From: Pseudomonas benzenivorans
GTDB lineage: Bacteria > Pseudomonadota > Gammaproteobacteria > Pseudomonadales > Pseudomonadaceae
DNA: 64,000 nt
Direction of reading: 5' to 3'
NCBI RefSeq assembly: GCF_024397895.1
Contig: NZ_CP073346.1
Coordinates: forward strand, 2,294,001-2,358,000
This document shows, piece after piece, positions 29,592 through 39,434 of the stretch. The first letter of the stretch is position 1, and every line of letters starts with the position of its first letter. Both the position numbers and the translations under genes were made by a program. Under the pieces are notes generated by a model. It had not been told where the DNA came from. It searched no databases and saw nothing but the letters and a program-made list of their open reading frames with translations.

Positions 29592-30283
29592 CCATCGAAC
29601 TGATCACCTTCGACCTCGACGACACCCTGTGGGACGTGACCCCGGTGATGCAGGACGCCGAAGCGGCGCTGCGCAACTGGCTGAGCCTGCATGCCCCGCG
29701 CCTGGGCGCCATGCCGGTCGATCACCTGTGGACCATTCGCGCCCAGTTGCTGGACGACGAACCGGCGCTCAAGCACCGCCTCAGCGAACTGCGCCGACGC
29801 ATCCTGCTCAACGCCCTGGAGAGCGCCGGCTACGGCCATGAGGAAGCGGTCACCCTGGCCGAGTGCGGCTTCCAGATATTCCTCGCCGCGCGCCATCAGG
29901 TCGAGCTGTTCGCCGAGGTGCACCCGACCCTGGAAGCCCTGGCCAACCGCTTCCAGCTCGGGGTGATCACCAACGGCAACGCCGACGTGCGTCGCCTGGG
30001 CCTGGCCGACTACTTCCAGTTCGCCCTGTGCGCCGAGGAGCTGGGCGTCGGCAAGCCCGACCCCAAGCCCTTTGCCGAGGCGCTGGCGCGCGCCGGGGTA
30101 AAGGCGGAGCACGCGGTGCATATCGGCGATCACCCCAGCGACGACATCGCCGGCGCCCAGGCCGCCGGCCTGCGGGCGATCTGGTTCAACCCCCAGGGCA
30201 AGCCATGGCAGGCGAGCGGCGCGCCCGACGCGGAGATCGGCAGCCTGGCCGAGCTGCCGGCACTGCTGGAGCGCTGGATCTAG
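29588..30283 (+). CDS. HAD-superfamily hydrolase
   Basis: A 231-residue HAD phosphatase. Motif [10 protein letters not shown] (nucleophile and acid Asp), motif [11 protein letters not shown], motif III Lys in GKPDPKPF, motif [15 protein letters not shown]. The alpha-helical cap between motifs I and II fits the YigB/FMN-phosphatase-like group that follows xerC in many genomes. Last gene of the lptM operon; the substrate may be FMN or a related phosphate ester. Confidence 0.88.
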   Translation: MTIELITFDLDDTLWDVTPVMQDAEAALRNWLSLHAPRLGAMPVDHLWTIRAQLLDDEPALKHRLSELRRRILLNALESAGYGHEEAVTLAECGFQIFLAARHQVELFAEVHPTLEALANRFQLGVITNGNADVRRLGLADYFQFALCAEELGVGKPDPKPFAEALARAGVKAEHAVHIGDHPSDDIAGAQAAGLRAIWFNPQGKPWQASGAPDAEIGSLAELPALLERWI

Positions 30284-30325
30284 CACGCGCCACTCCCGCC
30301 CTGTCCCGGGCAGACGTGCAGGCAG

Positions 30326-30350
30326 AAAAAAGCCCGCCGACAGGCGGGCT
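30326..30350 (-). terminator. Rho-independent terminator after sutA
   Basis: On minus: AGCCCGCC / GGCGGGCT stem (30331-30350) with TGTC loop followed by six T. It ends sutA; on the plus strand the T run is missing. Confidence 0.85.
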
Positions 30351-30370
30351 CTGACAGCACGGTGCGGCCC

Positions 30371-30697
30371 TCAGATGGGGCGGCTCCCGTACTTGCTGTC
30401 CGGCTTCTTGGGTGGGTCGGAAACCACGTTGGGCTCGACCTCCTGGACCTTGCCGCCGCGCGCCAGGAATTCTTCCATGGCGCGCGCCAGGGCATCGCGC
30501 TCCTTCTGCTTGGCTTCGACGCTGGGCAGCTCATCGGCGTCGGCGCTGGCCTTGCTCTTGGCCTTGCTCTTGACCGGCGCTACGGCATCGCTGCCGCTGT
30601 CCTCACCGCTGTCGTCGTCCTCGGCGGCAGCCAGCTCCTCGCCATCATCCTCGTCAGCCCCTTCCAGGTCGTCTTGTTCCAGATCTTCGTCGCTCAT
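30371..30697 (-). CDS. sutA: SutA, RNA-polymerase-binding transcription regulator
   Basis: A 108-residue protein with an acidic, disordered N-terminus, a short Lys/Ala stretch and the conserved core LPSVEAKQKERDALARAMEEF with end SKYGSRPI. This is the sequence pattern of SutA of P. aeruginosa, which binds RNA polymerase and raises housekeeping and rRNA transcription in slow growth. The ATG at 30697 is preferred: GAGG lies 8 bases before it, whereas the upstream in-frame ATG at 30709 would put that site inside the gene. Confidence 0.88.
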   Translation of the reverse strand: MSDEDLEQDDLEGADEDDGEELAAAEDDDSGEDSGSDAVAPVKSKAKSKASADADELPSVEAKQKERDALARAMEEFLARGGKVQEVEPNVVSDPPKKPDSKYGSRPI

Positions 30698-30879
30698 GTT
30701 CAACCTCATGACTTGCGAAAAGCAGGTTAGTTATAGACCAGCTGCGTAACCTATCGTACACCGCCGGTAAAAAATCCAGTGCCCTTGCCCGACACAGCCG
30801 CCAGAAGCGGAGCGGCTCGGGGGGAGCCCGTTGCGCCAGCGCAAACGTGCTCAACGGCGGGCATTCTAGCGCGCTGCGA

Positions 30880-30908
30880 GAAAAAACAAAGGGCGCCCGA
30901 AGGCGCCC
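30880..30908 (-). terminator. Rho-independent terminator after amt
   Basis: On minus a stem GGGCGCC / GGCGCCC with TTCG loop (30891-30908), then a T-rich tail TTTGTTTTTT. Ends the glnK-amt operon. Confidence 0.87.
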
Positions 30909-30927
30909 TCGTGGAAAGTCCGGCCAA

Positions 30928-32178
30928 TCAGGACTTGGTGAACTCCGGATAGGCTTCCATGCCGCACTCGGCAAGGTCGACGCCTTCGTACTCTTCTTCC
31001 TCGCTGACGCGCAGGCCGATCACCGCCTTGAGGATCGACCAGACGATCAGGCTGGCGACGAAGACCCAGGCGAAGATGCAGGCGATACCCAGCAACTGGG
31101 CGCCCAGGCTGGCATCGGCGTTGGTCAGGCAGACCGCCAGCAGGCCCCAGATGCCGACCACGCCGTGCACCGAGATGGCACCCACCGGGTCGTCGATCTT
31201 CAGCTTGTCCAGGGCGAGGATGGAGAACACCACCAGCGCGCCACCGACCCCGCCGATCAGGGTCGCCTGCAGGGCGCCCGGGGTCAGCGGCTCGGCGGTG
31301 ATCGATACCAGGCCGGCCAGGGCACCGTTGAGCACCATGGTCAGGTCGGTCTTGCCGAACAGGATGCGCGCCACAATCATCGCGGCGATCAGGCCACCGG
31401 CGGCGGCCATGTTGGTGTTGACGAATACCTGGGCGACGGCGTTGGCGTCCTCGACGGTGCTCATCTTCAGCTGCGAACCGCCGTTGAAGCCGAACCAGCC
31501 CATCCACAGGATAAAGGTACCCAGGGTTGCCAGCGGCAGGTTGGAGCCGGGGATGGCGTTGATCTGGCCGCTGGGGCCGTACTTGCCCTTACGCGCACCG
31601 AGCAACAGGACCCCGGCCAGGGCGGCGGAGGCGCCGGCCATGTGCACCACCCCGGAACCGGCGAAGTCGAGGAAGCCGGCCTCGTTGAGGAAGCCCGAGC
31701 CCCACTTCCAGAAGCCCTGCACCGGGTAGATGAAACCGGTCATGACCACCGCGAAGGCGAGGAACGCCCACAGTTTCATGCGCTCGGCCACCGCGCCGGA
31801 GACGATCGACATGCAGGTGGCGGCGAACACTACCTGGAAGAAGAAGTCGGAACGGGCCGAGTAGTAAGGCGCGTCATCGCCACCGCCGAGCACCGCATCG
31901 GCGCCGTTCTCGTCGCCGAGCAGGAAGCCCAGGCTCGGCAGGATGCCGCCCTCGGGGCTGGAGTACATGATGTGGTAGCCAAGCACCAGGTACATGACGC
32001 TGGCCACGGCGTACAGGGAGATGTTCTTGGTGAGAATCTCGGTGGTGTTCTTGGCCCGTACCAGCCCGGCCTCGAGCATGGCGAAACCCGCCGCCATCCA
32101 CATCACCAGGGCGCCGCAGACCAGAAAGTAGAAGGTATCAAATCCATACTGCAATGCAGTCAATGCTGTGTTGTCCAT
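30928..32178 (-). CDS. amtB: Ammonium transporter, Amt/AmtB family
   Basis: A 416-residue transporter with about 11 membrane helices. The twin channel histidines are in GSGVVHMAGASAA and ISVHGVVGIWGLL, the family signature region is DFAGSGVVHM, and the C-terminal tail EGVDLAECGMEAYPEF is the GlnK-docking type. The start MDNTALTALQYGFDTFYF has no signal peptide and resembles the AmtB2 type of P. stutzeri more than the leader-bearing AmtB of E. coli (from memory). Cotranscribed with glnK. Confidence 0.92.
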   Translation of the reverse strand: MDNTALTALQYGFDTFYFLVCGALVMWMAAGFAMLEAGLVRAKNTTEILTKNISLYAVASVMYLVLGYHIMYSSPEGGILPSLGFLLGDENGADAVLGGGDDAPYYSARSDFFFQVVFAATCMSIVSGAVAERMKLWAFLAFAVVMTGFIYPVQGFWKWGSGFLNEAGFLDFAGSGVVHMAGASAALAGVLLLGARKGKYGPSGQINAIPGSNLPLATLGTFILWMGWFGFNGGSQLKMSTVEDANAVAQVFVNTNMAAAGGLIAAMIVARILFGKTDLTMVLNGALAGLVSITAEPLTPGALQATLIGGVGGALVVFSILALDKLKIDDPVGAISVHGVVGIWGLLAVCLTNADASLGAQLLGIACIFAWVFVASLIVWSILKAVIGLRVSEEEEYEGVDLAECGMEAYPEFTKS

Positions 32179-32254
32179 GCTTCACCTCTTGCCGTTGCGC
32201 TTTTTCGCGCTATTCGGTTAGGCGTCCGTGTTGGCGGCGGACGTCTTTCGTGTC

Positions 32255-32485
32255 TTAAAGGTTATTGCCACGCTCGTTGTTCAGATCAGCCGTAATCAGG
32301 GCCTTGAGCTTCGATTCAGCGCGACCAGGCATAGCCATTACTAGGAAGAGCACGAGACCGGCGAGGGTCAGGCAAAGCGCGGCAGAGACTGGAACACTGC
32401 CTGCGGTTTCTGCCTCCACTTCCAGGGCAAAGCCTGAAATTGGCGACAAAAGGGCTCCTAGCCCTGCGAAGGTTCGCAGAGTCAT
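32255..32485 (-). CDS. 76-residue leader-plus-one-helix protein, AmtB N-terminus-like
   Basis: A 76-residue protein: a signal-peptide-like start (MTLRTFAGLGALL...GFALEVEA) then one membrane helix (LCLTLAGLVLFLVMAM) and a short polar tail. A strong GGAG site precedes the ATG. The start and the first helix look like the leader and TM1 of canonical AmtB (SPs beginning MTLRK-type in pseudomonads, by memory), and it occupies the place of amtB between glnK and amt. I read it as a shortened amtB relic or a small protein evolved from it; identity is uncertain. Confidence 0.6.
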   Translation of the reverse strand: MTLRTFAGLGALLSPISGFALEVEAETAGSVPVSAALCLTLAGLVLFLVMAMPGRAESKLKALITADLNNERGNNL

Positions 32486-32521
32486 GGTTTAACTCCTGGG
32501 GCGTGGGGGTTCGAAGGGTGC

Positions 32522-33284
<763 letters not shown>

Positions 33285-33557
33285 ATGCTGCCACCCAAAG
33301 CCCTGCTCGACGCCCTCGGCGCCCATGCCTCGCGCCTGTTCAATGGCGACACCCCGCTGCCCCGCAGCGAATTCGAAGCCCAGTTCAAGGCGCTGCTGCA
33401 GAGCGGCTTCAGCAAGCTCGACCTGGTCAGCCGGGAAGAGTTCGACAGCCAGATGACCGTGCTGGCGCGCACCCGCGCTCGCCTGGAGGCGCTGGAGGCC
33501 AAGGTCGCCGAACTGGAGGCACGCCTGGAAAGCGCGCCGCAACCGCCCGCCGAGTAA
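33285..33557 (+). CDS. ubiK: UbiK (YqiC), ubiquinone biosynthesis accessory factor
   Basis: A 90-residue membrane-peripheral protein of the BMFP/YqiC family: FEAQFKALLQSGFSKLDLVSREEFD motif followed by a C-terminal coiled coil (LEALEAKVAELEARLE). UbiK binds UbiJ and is needed for aerobic ubiquinone synthesis in E. coli. It lies before comM, as in other pseudomonads. Confidence 0.9.
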   Translation: MLPPKALLDALGAHASRLFNGDTPLPRSEFEAQFKALLQSGFSKLDLVSREEFDSQMTVLARTRARLEALEAKVAELEARLESAPQPPAE

Positions 33558-33594
33558 CCGCTCACCCGCGAGGCAGACGATCAAGGAGTGATCG

Positions 33595-35091
33595 ATGTCC
33601 CTGGCCATAGTCCATAGCCGCGCCCAAGTCGGCGTCGAGGCCCCCGCCGTCACCGTCGAGGCGCACCTGGCCAACGGCCTGCCGTCCCTGGCGCTGGTCG
33701 GCCTGCCCGAAACGGCCGTCAAGGAAAGCAAGGACCGGGTGCGCAGCGCCATCCTCAACTCGGCCTTCGACTTTCCGCCCCGCCGCATCACCCTGAACCT
33801 GGCCCCGGCCGACCTGCCAAAGGACGGCGGGCGCTTCGACCTGGCCATCGCCCTGGGCATTCTCGCCGCCAGCGGCCAGGTGCCCGGCGCGGCGCTGGAA
33901 CAGCTGGAGTGCCTCGGCGAACTGGCCCTGTCCGGCGCCGTGCGCCCGGTGCAGGGCGTATTGCCGGCCGCCCTGGCCGCGCGCGCCGCCGGACGCACCC
34001 TGGTGGTGCCCAAGGCCAACGCCGAGGAGGCCAGCCTGGCCTCGGGGCTGACGGTGATCGCCGTCGACCACCTGCTGGAGCTGGCCGCCCACCTCAGCGG
34101 CCAGACGCCTATCGCGCCCTTCCAGTCCCTCGGCCTGCTGCGCCAGACCCGGCCCTATCCGGACCTGGCCGAGGTGCAGGGCCAGGCCGCCGCCAAGCGC
34201 GCGCTGCTGGTTGCCGCCGCCGGCTCGCACAACCTGCTGCTCAGCGGCCCGCCCGGTACCGGCAAGACCCTGCTGGCCAGCCGCCTGCCCGGCCTGCTGC
34301 CGCCGCTGGACGAGCAGGAGGCCCTGGAAGTCGCCGCCATTCAGTCGGTGGCCAGTCACGCGCCGCTGGACGCCTGGCCCCAGCGGCCGTTCCGCACGCC
34401 CCATCACAGCGCCTCCGGGCCGGCCCTGGTCGGGGGCGGCAGCCGTCCCCAGCCCGGCGAGATCACCCTGGCCCATCAGGGCGTATTGTTCCTGGACGAG
34501 CTGCCCGAGTTCGATCGCAAGGTACTGGAGGTGCTGCGCGAGCCCCTGGAAAGCGGGCAGATCGTCATCGCCCGGGCCCGCGACAAGGTGCGCTTTCCGG
34601 CGCGCTTCCAGCTGGTGGCGGCGATGAATCCCTGCCCCTGCGGCTATCTTGGCGATCCCAGCGGCCGCTGCCGCTGCACCCCGGAGCAGATCGCCCGCTA
34701 CCGCGGCAAGCTCTCCGGCCCGCTGCTCGACCGCATCGACCTGCACCTGACCGTGGCCCGCGAGACCACCGCCCTGCATGCACCCACCAGCGTTGGCAGC
34801 GACACCGCCAGCGCAGCCGCCCAGGTGGCCTCGGCGCGGCAGCGCCAGCTCGGCCGCCAGGGCCTGGCCAACGCCTTTCTCGACCTCGCCGGGCTGCGCC
34901 AGCACTGCGCCCTACCGGCCGAGGACCAGCGCTGGCTGGAGTCCGCCTGCGAACGCCTCGGCCTGTCCCTGCGCGCGGCGCACCGGGTGCTCAAGGTGGC
35001 GCGCACCCTGGCCGACCTGGAGCAGGTCGAGCAGATCGGTCGCGGCCACCTGGCCGAGGCGTTGCAGTATCGCGGCGATCCACAACGCTGA
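33595..35091 (+). CDS. comM: YifB/ComM family AAA+ ATPase
   Basis: A 498-residue protein with an N-terminal ChlI-like/Lon-type fold (GLPSLALVGLPETAVKESKDRVRSA split motif), Walker A GPPGTGKTLLASR (residues ~218-230), Walker B VLFLDELPEF and the C-terminal Mg-chelatase-like domain; NPCPCGYLGDPSGRC is the typical zinc-like loop. ComM in Vibrio and relatives is a branch-migration helicase in natural transformation. Its presence does not show competence on its own. Confidence 0.93.
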   Translation: MSLAIVHSRAQVGVEAPAVTVEAHLANGLPSLALVGLPETAVKESKDRVRSAILNSAFDFPPRRITLNLAPADLPKDGGRFDLAIALGILAASGQVPGAALEQLECLGELALSGAVRPVQGVLPAALAARAAGRTLVVPKANAEEASLASGLTVIAVDHLLELAAHLSGQTPIAPFQSLGLLRQTRPYPDLAEVQGQAAAKRALLVAAAGSHNLLLSGPPGTGKTLLASRLPGLLPPLDEQEALEVAAIQSVASHAPLDAWPQRPFRTPHHSASGPALVGGGSRPQPGEITLAHQGVLFLDELPEFDRKVLEVLREPLESGQIVIARARDKVRFPARFQLVAAMNPCPCGYLGDPSGRCRCTPEQIARYRGKLSGPLLDRIDLHLTVARETTALHAPTSVGSDTASAAAQVASARQRQLGRQGLANAFLDLAGLRQHCALPAEDQRWLESACERLGLSLRAAHRVLKVARTLADLEQVEQIGRGHLAEALQYRGDPQR

Positions 35092-35115
35092 ACCACGGCA
35101 GGGCAATGGCCGACT

Positions 35116-36036
35116 TCAGCCGCGGCGCTCGACATCCGGCAGACGCATCGCCGCCACCTCCGTCAGGAGGAAGTCGCGCAACAGGCGGAAACGCTCCTGA
35201 CCGCGCCGGGCCTTCGGCCAGACCAGGTAGTAGCTGCTGCCACTGGGCACCGCGCAGGGCCAGGGCAGCGCCAGGCGGCCCTGTTCGACATCCTCGGCGA
35301 CCATCACCAGGTCGCCGATCGACACCCCATAGCCGCGCGCGGCGGCGACCATGCCCAGCTCCAGGGTGTCGAACACCTGGCCGCCCTTGAGCGGCACCTG
35401 CTCGCTGAGCTCCATGGCCTGCAACCACTGGCGCCAGTCGCGGCGGTCCGGGGTCGGGTGCAAAAGCTCCGCCTCTTGTAGGCGCGGCAGGTCCCACAGG
35501 CCGGTGCCAGCCGCCGCCGGGGCGCACACCGGGATCAGCCACTCGGTAAATAGCAGGGCACTCTCCCACTCCTGGTCGAACCCGCCACTGCTCAGCAGCA
35601 CCGCGCAGTCGAAGGGCTCGTGGAGGAAGTCCACCCGGTCCACATCCATCCAGGCGCTGGTCAGCTGCACCTCGATGTCGCGGTGCTGCAGGCGAAAACG
35701 CGACAGGCGCGCCAGCAGCCAGCGCATGGTCAGAGTCGAGGGCGCCTTCAGGCGCAGGATCGCGTCGTCCACCCGCAGCGTGGTGCAGGCGCGCTCCAGG
35801 GCATCAAACCCCTCCCGAACGCCCGGCAGCAGCAGCCGCGCCGACTCGGTCAGCTGCAGGCTGCGCCCGCGCCGCTCGAACAGGCGACAATCGAAGTGCT
35901 CCTCCAGGGTGCGGATATGCCGGCTGACCGCGCTCTGGGTGATGGCCAGCTCTTCGCCGGCGCGGGTGAAGGAGGCGTGCCGAGCGGCGGCCTCGAAGGC
36001 ACGCAGGGCATAGAGCGGTGGCAGGTGTCTGTTCAT
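35116..36036 (-). CDS. LysR-type regulator, GcvA-like
   Basis: A 306-residue LysR protein. The N-terminal winged helix (PPLYALRAFEAAARHASFTRA, ITQSAVSRHI) is GcvA-like, followed by a type 2 periplasmic-binding ligand domain (about residues 95-300). It is divergent from the MATE gene; the 138-base gap holds the probable operator. Pairing with the transporter suggests it controls that efflux pump, but the inducer is unknown. Confidence 0.87.
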   Translation of the reverse strand: MNRHLPPLYALRAFEAAARHASFTRAGEELAITQSAVSRHIRTLEEHFDCRLFERRGRSLQLTESARLLLPGVREGFDALERACTTLRVDDAILRLKAPSTLTMRWLLARLSRFRLQHRDIEVQLTSAWMDVDRVDFLHEPFDCAVLLSSGGFDQEWESALLFTEWLIPVCAPAAAGTGLWDLPRLQEAELLHPTPDRRDWRQWLQAMELSEQVPLKGGQVFDTLELGMVAAARGYGVSIGDLVMVAEDVEQGRLALPWPCAVPSGSSYYLVWPKARRGQERFRLLRDFLLTEVAAMRLPDVERRG

Positions 36037-36174
36037 CGCCCGAAATCATGAGTATTAGTCATGCAATGCATCGCATTTATCCTTTTGTTCCGCCCACCAG
36101 GGCTCTTCAGAATTGTGTCATACGACCCCATGCCGGAAAGCTCTCGGCAAGCCTAACACTGAGTCAGACTCATC

Positions 36175-37554
36175 ATGCAAGCGCCCCTTCGCCTCGAGCT
36201 TATGGCCATTCTGCGCCTGGCCGGCCCCTTGATCGCCGCCCAGCTGGCCCATGTGCTGATGGTCTTCACCGACACGGTGATGATGGGTCTGCTCGGGCCC
36301 CAGGCCCTGGCCGGGGGCGGACTCGGCGCGGCCGGCTACTCGTTCGTCTCGATCTTCTGCGTCGGCGTGATCGGTGCGGTCGGCAACCTGGTCGCCATCC
36401 GCCATGGCGCCGATGACGCCGCCGGGGTCGCGCGCCTGACGCAGAACGGACTGTGGCTCGGTTGGGCCCTGGCACTGGTTGCCGGCCTGTTGCTGTGGAA
36501 CCTGCAGCCGCTGCTGCTGCAGCTCGGCCAGGCGCCGCAAAGCGTGCACGGCGCCATGCAGTTCCTGTCCACGCTGGTGTTCGCCCTGCCCGGCTACATG
36601 AGCTTCATGGCCCTGCGCGGCTTCACCAGCGCCATCGGCAGGCCCGGGCCGGTGATGGCCATCAGCATCGGCGGCGCCCTGGCCAACTTCTTCCTCAACT
36701 ACGCGCTGATCAAGGGCTGGTTCGGCCTGCCGGCGCTGGGTCTGGCCGGCATCGGCCTGGTCACGGCGCTGGTGATGAACGCCATGGCCCTGCTGCTCGC
36801 CTGGCACCTGCTGCGCAGCCCGGATACGGCGGCCTACGCCCTGTTGCGCGGCCTGCTGCGCCCGCAGTGGACGGAAATGAAGGAACTGCTGCGCCTGGGC
36901 CTGCCGATCGGCGGCACCTATGCGGTGGAATCCGGGCTGTTTACTTTCGCCGCCCTGTGCATGGGCGCGCTCGGCAGCAGCCAGCTGGCCGCCCACCAGA
37001 TCGCCATCCAGTCGGTGCACGTGGCCTTCATGGTGCCGGTGGGCATTTCCTACGCCATCACCTTCCGCATCGGCCAGCACTACGGCGGCGGCCGCCTGCT
37101 CGAGGCGCGCCGGGCCGGGCGCCTGGGCATCGGCATCGGCGCCCTGTGCATGTTCGCCTTCGCCGTGCTGTTCTGGCTGGCGCCGCAGTGGGTGGTGGGC
37201 CTGTTTCTCGATCCGCTCGACCCGGGCTACCGCGAGGTGGTCGCCCTGGCCGTCGGCCTGCTGGCCATCGCCGCCTGGTTCGAGCTGTTCGACGGCATCC
37301 AGACCATCGCCATGGGCGCGATTCGCGGCCTCAAGGATGCCAAGACCACCTTTCTGGTCGGGCTCCTGTGCTATTGGGCGGTCGGGGCGCCCCTGGCCTG
37401 GACCCTGGCCTTCCCGCTGGGCTGGGGCGCCGCGGGAGTCTGGTGGGGACTGGCCGGGGGCCTGGCCTGCGCGGCGATCGGCCTGAGCCTGGGCTTCGAG
37501 TGGAAGACGGCGCGCCTGCTGCGGCCGGCGCCGCAGCAGGCGTTGCTGATCTAG
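36175..37554 (+). CDS. MATE family multidrug efflux transporter
   Basis: A 459-residue transporter with 12 predicted helices and the NorM-type starts MMGLLGPQALAGGGLGAA and LGLPIGGTYAVESGLF (pseudo-symmetrical halves). NorM-like pumps exchange Na+ or H+ for cationic drugs. Transcribed away from the LysR gene. It overlaps tail to tail by four bases with the GGDEF-EAL gene on the other strand. Confidence 0.88.
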   Translation: MQAPLRLELMAILRLAGPLIAAQLAHVLMVFTDTVMMGLLGPQALAGGGLGAAGYSFVSIFCVGVIGAVGNLVAIRHGADDAAGVARLTQNGLWLGWALALVAGLLLWNLQPLLLQLGQAPQSVHGAMQFLSTLVFALPGYMSFMALRGFTSAIGRPGPVMAISIGGALANFFLNYALIKGWFGLPALGLAGIGLVTALVMNAMALLLAWHLLRSPDTAAYALLRGLLRPQWTEMKELLRLGLPIGGTYAVESGLFTFAALCMGALGSSQLAAHQIAIQSVHVAFMVPVGISYAITFRIGQHYGGGRLLEARRAGRLGIGIGALCMFAFAVLFWLAPQWVVGLFLDPLDPGYREVVALAVGLLAIAAWFELFDGIQTIAMGAIRGLKDAKTTFLVGLLCYWAVGAPLAWTLAFPLGWGAAGVWWGLAGGLACAAIGLSLGFEWKTARLLRPAPQQALLI

Positions 37555-39230
37555 GCCAGTGGCGTACCGAGCAGGGCCTGACGCTGACCGAAGACCAAAA
37601 AGCGCGCCAGCTCGCTCAGCGGCAGGGCCCTGCTGATCAGGTAGCCCTGCACCTGATCGCAGCCGAACTGGCGCAACAGGGCCAATAGCTCGGGGGTTTC
37701 CACGCCCTCGGCGACCACTTCGAGATCGAGGTTGTGCGCCAGGTTGATCATCGCCCGCACCAGTTGACGGTTCTCCGGGCGCCCGGCCATGCCGGCGACG
37801 AAGCTCTTGTCGATCTTCAACAGGGTGATCGGCAGGCTGTTGAGATGGACGAAGGAGGAGAAGCCGGTGCCGAAGTCGTCCAGGGAGAAACGCACGCCGA
37901 GTCGTCCCAGGGCCAGCATGGTTTGCTGCACCTGATCGCTGCGCCGCATCACCGCAGTTTCCGTCAGCTCGAACTCCAGCCACTGCGCTTCCACGCCGCG
38001 CTCCTCAATCAGCCGGCCCAGGGTGGCCAGCAGCTGACTGTCCTGGAACTGGCGGAACGAAAGGTTGACGGCCATGTGCAGGGGCGGCAGGCCGCGCCCG
38101 CGCAGCCACTGCATGTCACGCAGGGCGCGGGCGATCACCCAGTAGCCGAGCGGCACGATCAGTCCACTTTCCTCGGCCAGCGGCACGAACTCGCTCGGGG
38201 CCAACAGGCCACGCTCGCCGTGCCGCCAGCGTACCAGCGCCTCGAGGCCGACGACCTGGCCGCTCTTCAGACACAGCCGCGGCTGATAGTGCAGCTCCAG
38301 CTCGTCGCGGCGCAGGGCCCGGCGCAAGTCGCCTTCCTGCTCCGCCCGGCTGCGCGCGGCGCGCTGGGTGCGCTCGTCGAACACATGGTAGGTGCAGCCC
38401 TGCTGCCCCTTGGCCTGCTGCATGGCCATGTGCGCGTGCCACATCAGCGCATCGGCGCTGCCCCCGGCGCGGCCATGCACCAGCCCCAGGCTGCAGCCCA
38501 GCAACAGGCTTTCGCCGTCGACCCAATAGGGCTCGGCCAGCGCCTCACTGAGCCTCTCGGCCAGGCGATCGATGCGCCCGGGGCCGCCGCGGGCATCGAG
38601 CAGCAGGGCGAACTCGTCGCTGCCCAGGCGCGCCAGTTGGTCACCGGCCTGGAGCTGCGCCTGCAGCCGCGCCACCAGTTGCAGGATCAGGCGATCGCCG
38701 GCCTGGTGGCCGAGGGCGTCGTTGACGCTGCGGAAGTTGTCCAGATCCAGGTGGCCGAGGGCCAGTCCGGCACCGCCGGCTTCACCCAGGCGCGCCGCCA
38801 GCAGGGCATGGAAGCCCTGACGGTTGGCCACGCCGGTCAAGGCATCCTGCTCGGTCAGGCGTCGCAGGCTGGCCTGCAGGCCACTGCGCTCACCGGCATA
38901 GCGCAGGCAGCGACGCAGGGCGTCGGCGTTGAAGGTCTCGGCCACCAGCCAGTCGCAGACGCCGGCAGGGACCTTGGCCGGCTCGGGCTCGTGCTCCAGC
39001 AGCAGCACGATCGGCAGAGTGCAGAGCCCCGCCGCCGGCAACTGCGCGGGGGTGCACAGCAGCAGCGCATGGCCGGCCCCCTCGAACAGACCGCTGGCCG
39101 CCGCCCAGGAAGGCGCGGTGATCAGGCCATGGGCGACGCCCAGGGCGCACAACTGCTCGCGCAGCCGCACGATCCAGGGCGCCGACTCGGTCAGCAGGAG
39201 CAAACGCAGGGATTGAACGGGCGCGGCCAC
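37551..39230 (-). CDS. GGDEF-EAL protein 1, ProE-like c-di-GMP phosphodiesterase
   Basis: A 559-residue protein in three parts. Residues 1-110 look like a degenerate response-regulator fold without the phospho-acceptor Asp. Residues ~120-285 are a GGDEF domain with the changed motif RLGSDEF. Residues ~300-550 are an EAL domain with EALVRWRH, VNLSFRQFQ, ELTET, DDFGTGFSS, KIDKSFV and AEGVE, all acidic metal ligands present. It probably hydrolyses c-di-GMP; the GGDEF part may bind GTP only. GTG start at 39230 has GGAAG before it. The place matches P. aeruginosa ProE (PA5295). Confidence 0.85.
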   Translation of the reverse strand: MAAPVQSLRLLLLTESAPWIVRLREQLCALGVAHGLITAPSWAAASGLFEGAGHALLLCTPAQLPAAGLCTLPIVLLLEHEPEPAKVPAGVCDWLVAETFNADALRRCLRYAGERSGLQASLRRLTEQDALTGVANRQGFHALLAARLGEAGGAGLALGHLDLDNFRSVNDALGHQAGDRLILQLVARLQAQLQAGDQLARLGSDEFALLLDARGGPGRIDRLAERLSEALAEPYWVDGESLLLGCSLGLVHGRAGGSADALMWHAHMAMQQAKGQQGCTYHVFDERTQRAARSRAEQEGDLRRALRRDELELHYQPRLCLKSGQVVGLEALVRWRHGERGLLAPSEFVPLAEESGLIVPLGYWVIARALRDMQWLRGRGLPPLHMAVNLSFRQFQDSQLLATLGRLIEERGVEAQWLEFELTETAVMRRSDQVQQTMLALGRLGVRFSLDDFGTGFSSFVHLNSLPITLLKIDKSFVAGMAGRPENRQLVRAMINLAHNLDLEVVAEGVETPELLALLRQFGCDQVQGYLISRALPLSELARFLVFGQRQALLGTPLA

Positions 39231-39434
39231 ACGACTTCCTTCGACTGACGGCGCAAACGGGCCGTCTGCGCTGTTTTACCCGCACCTCCAGGTGCCGGGT
39301 CCGGCCATGGGCGCGGAAGCCGTACAAACTAACCAACCAGGGCCGTGGCGGCCAGCAGCAGAGGGGGAAGCTGTGAGCGGGATCATGCCCCGGTGCCGAT
39401 CGGTGGCCGGCAAAGGGCGTCGTGCGGGCTCGAC

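Noticed and set aside
33595..35091. Competence locus indicated by comM
   Set aside because: No other competence gene in the window; comM is widespread in non-competent pseudomonads.
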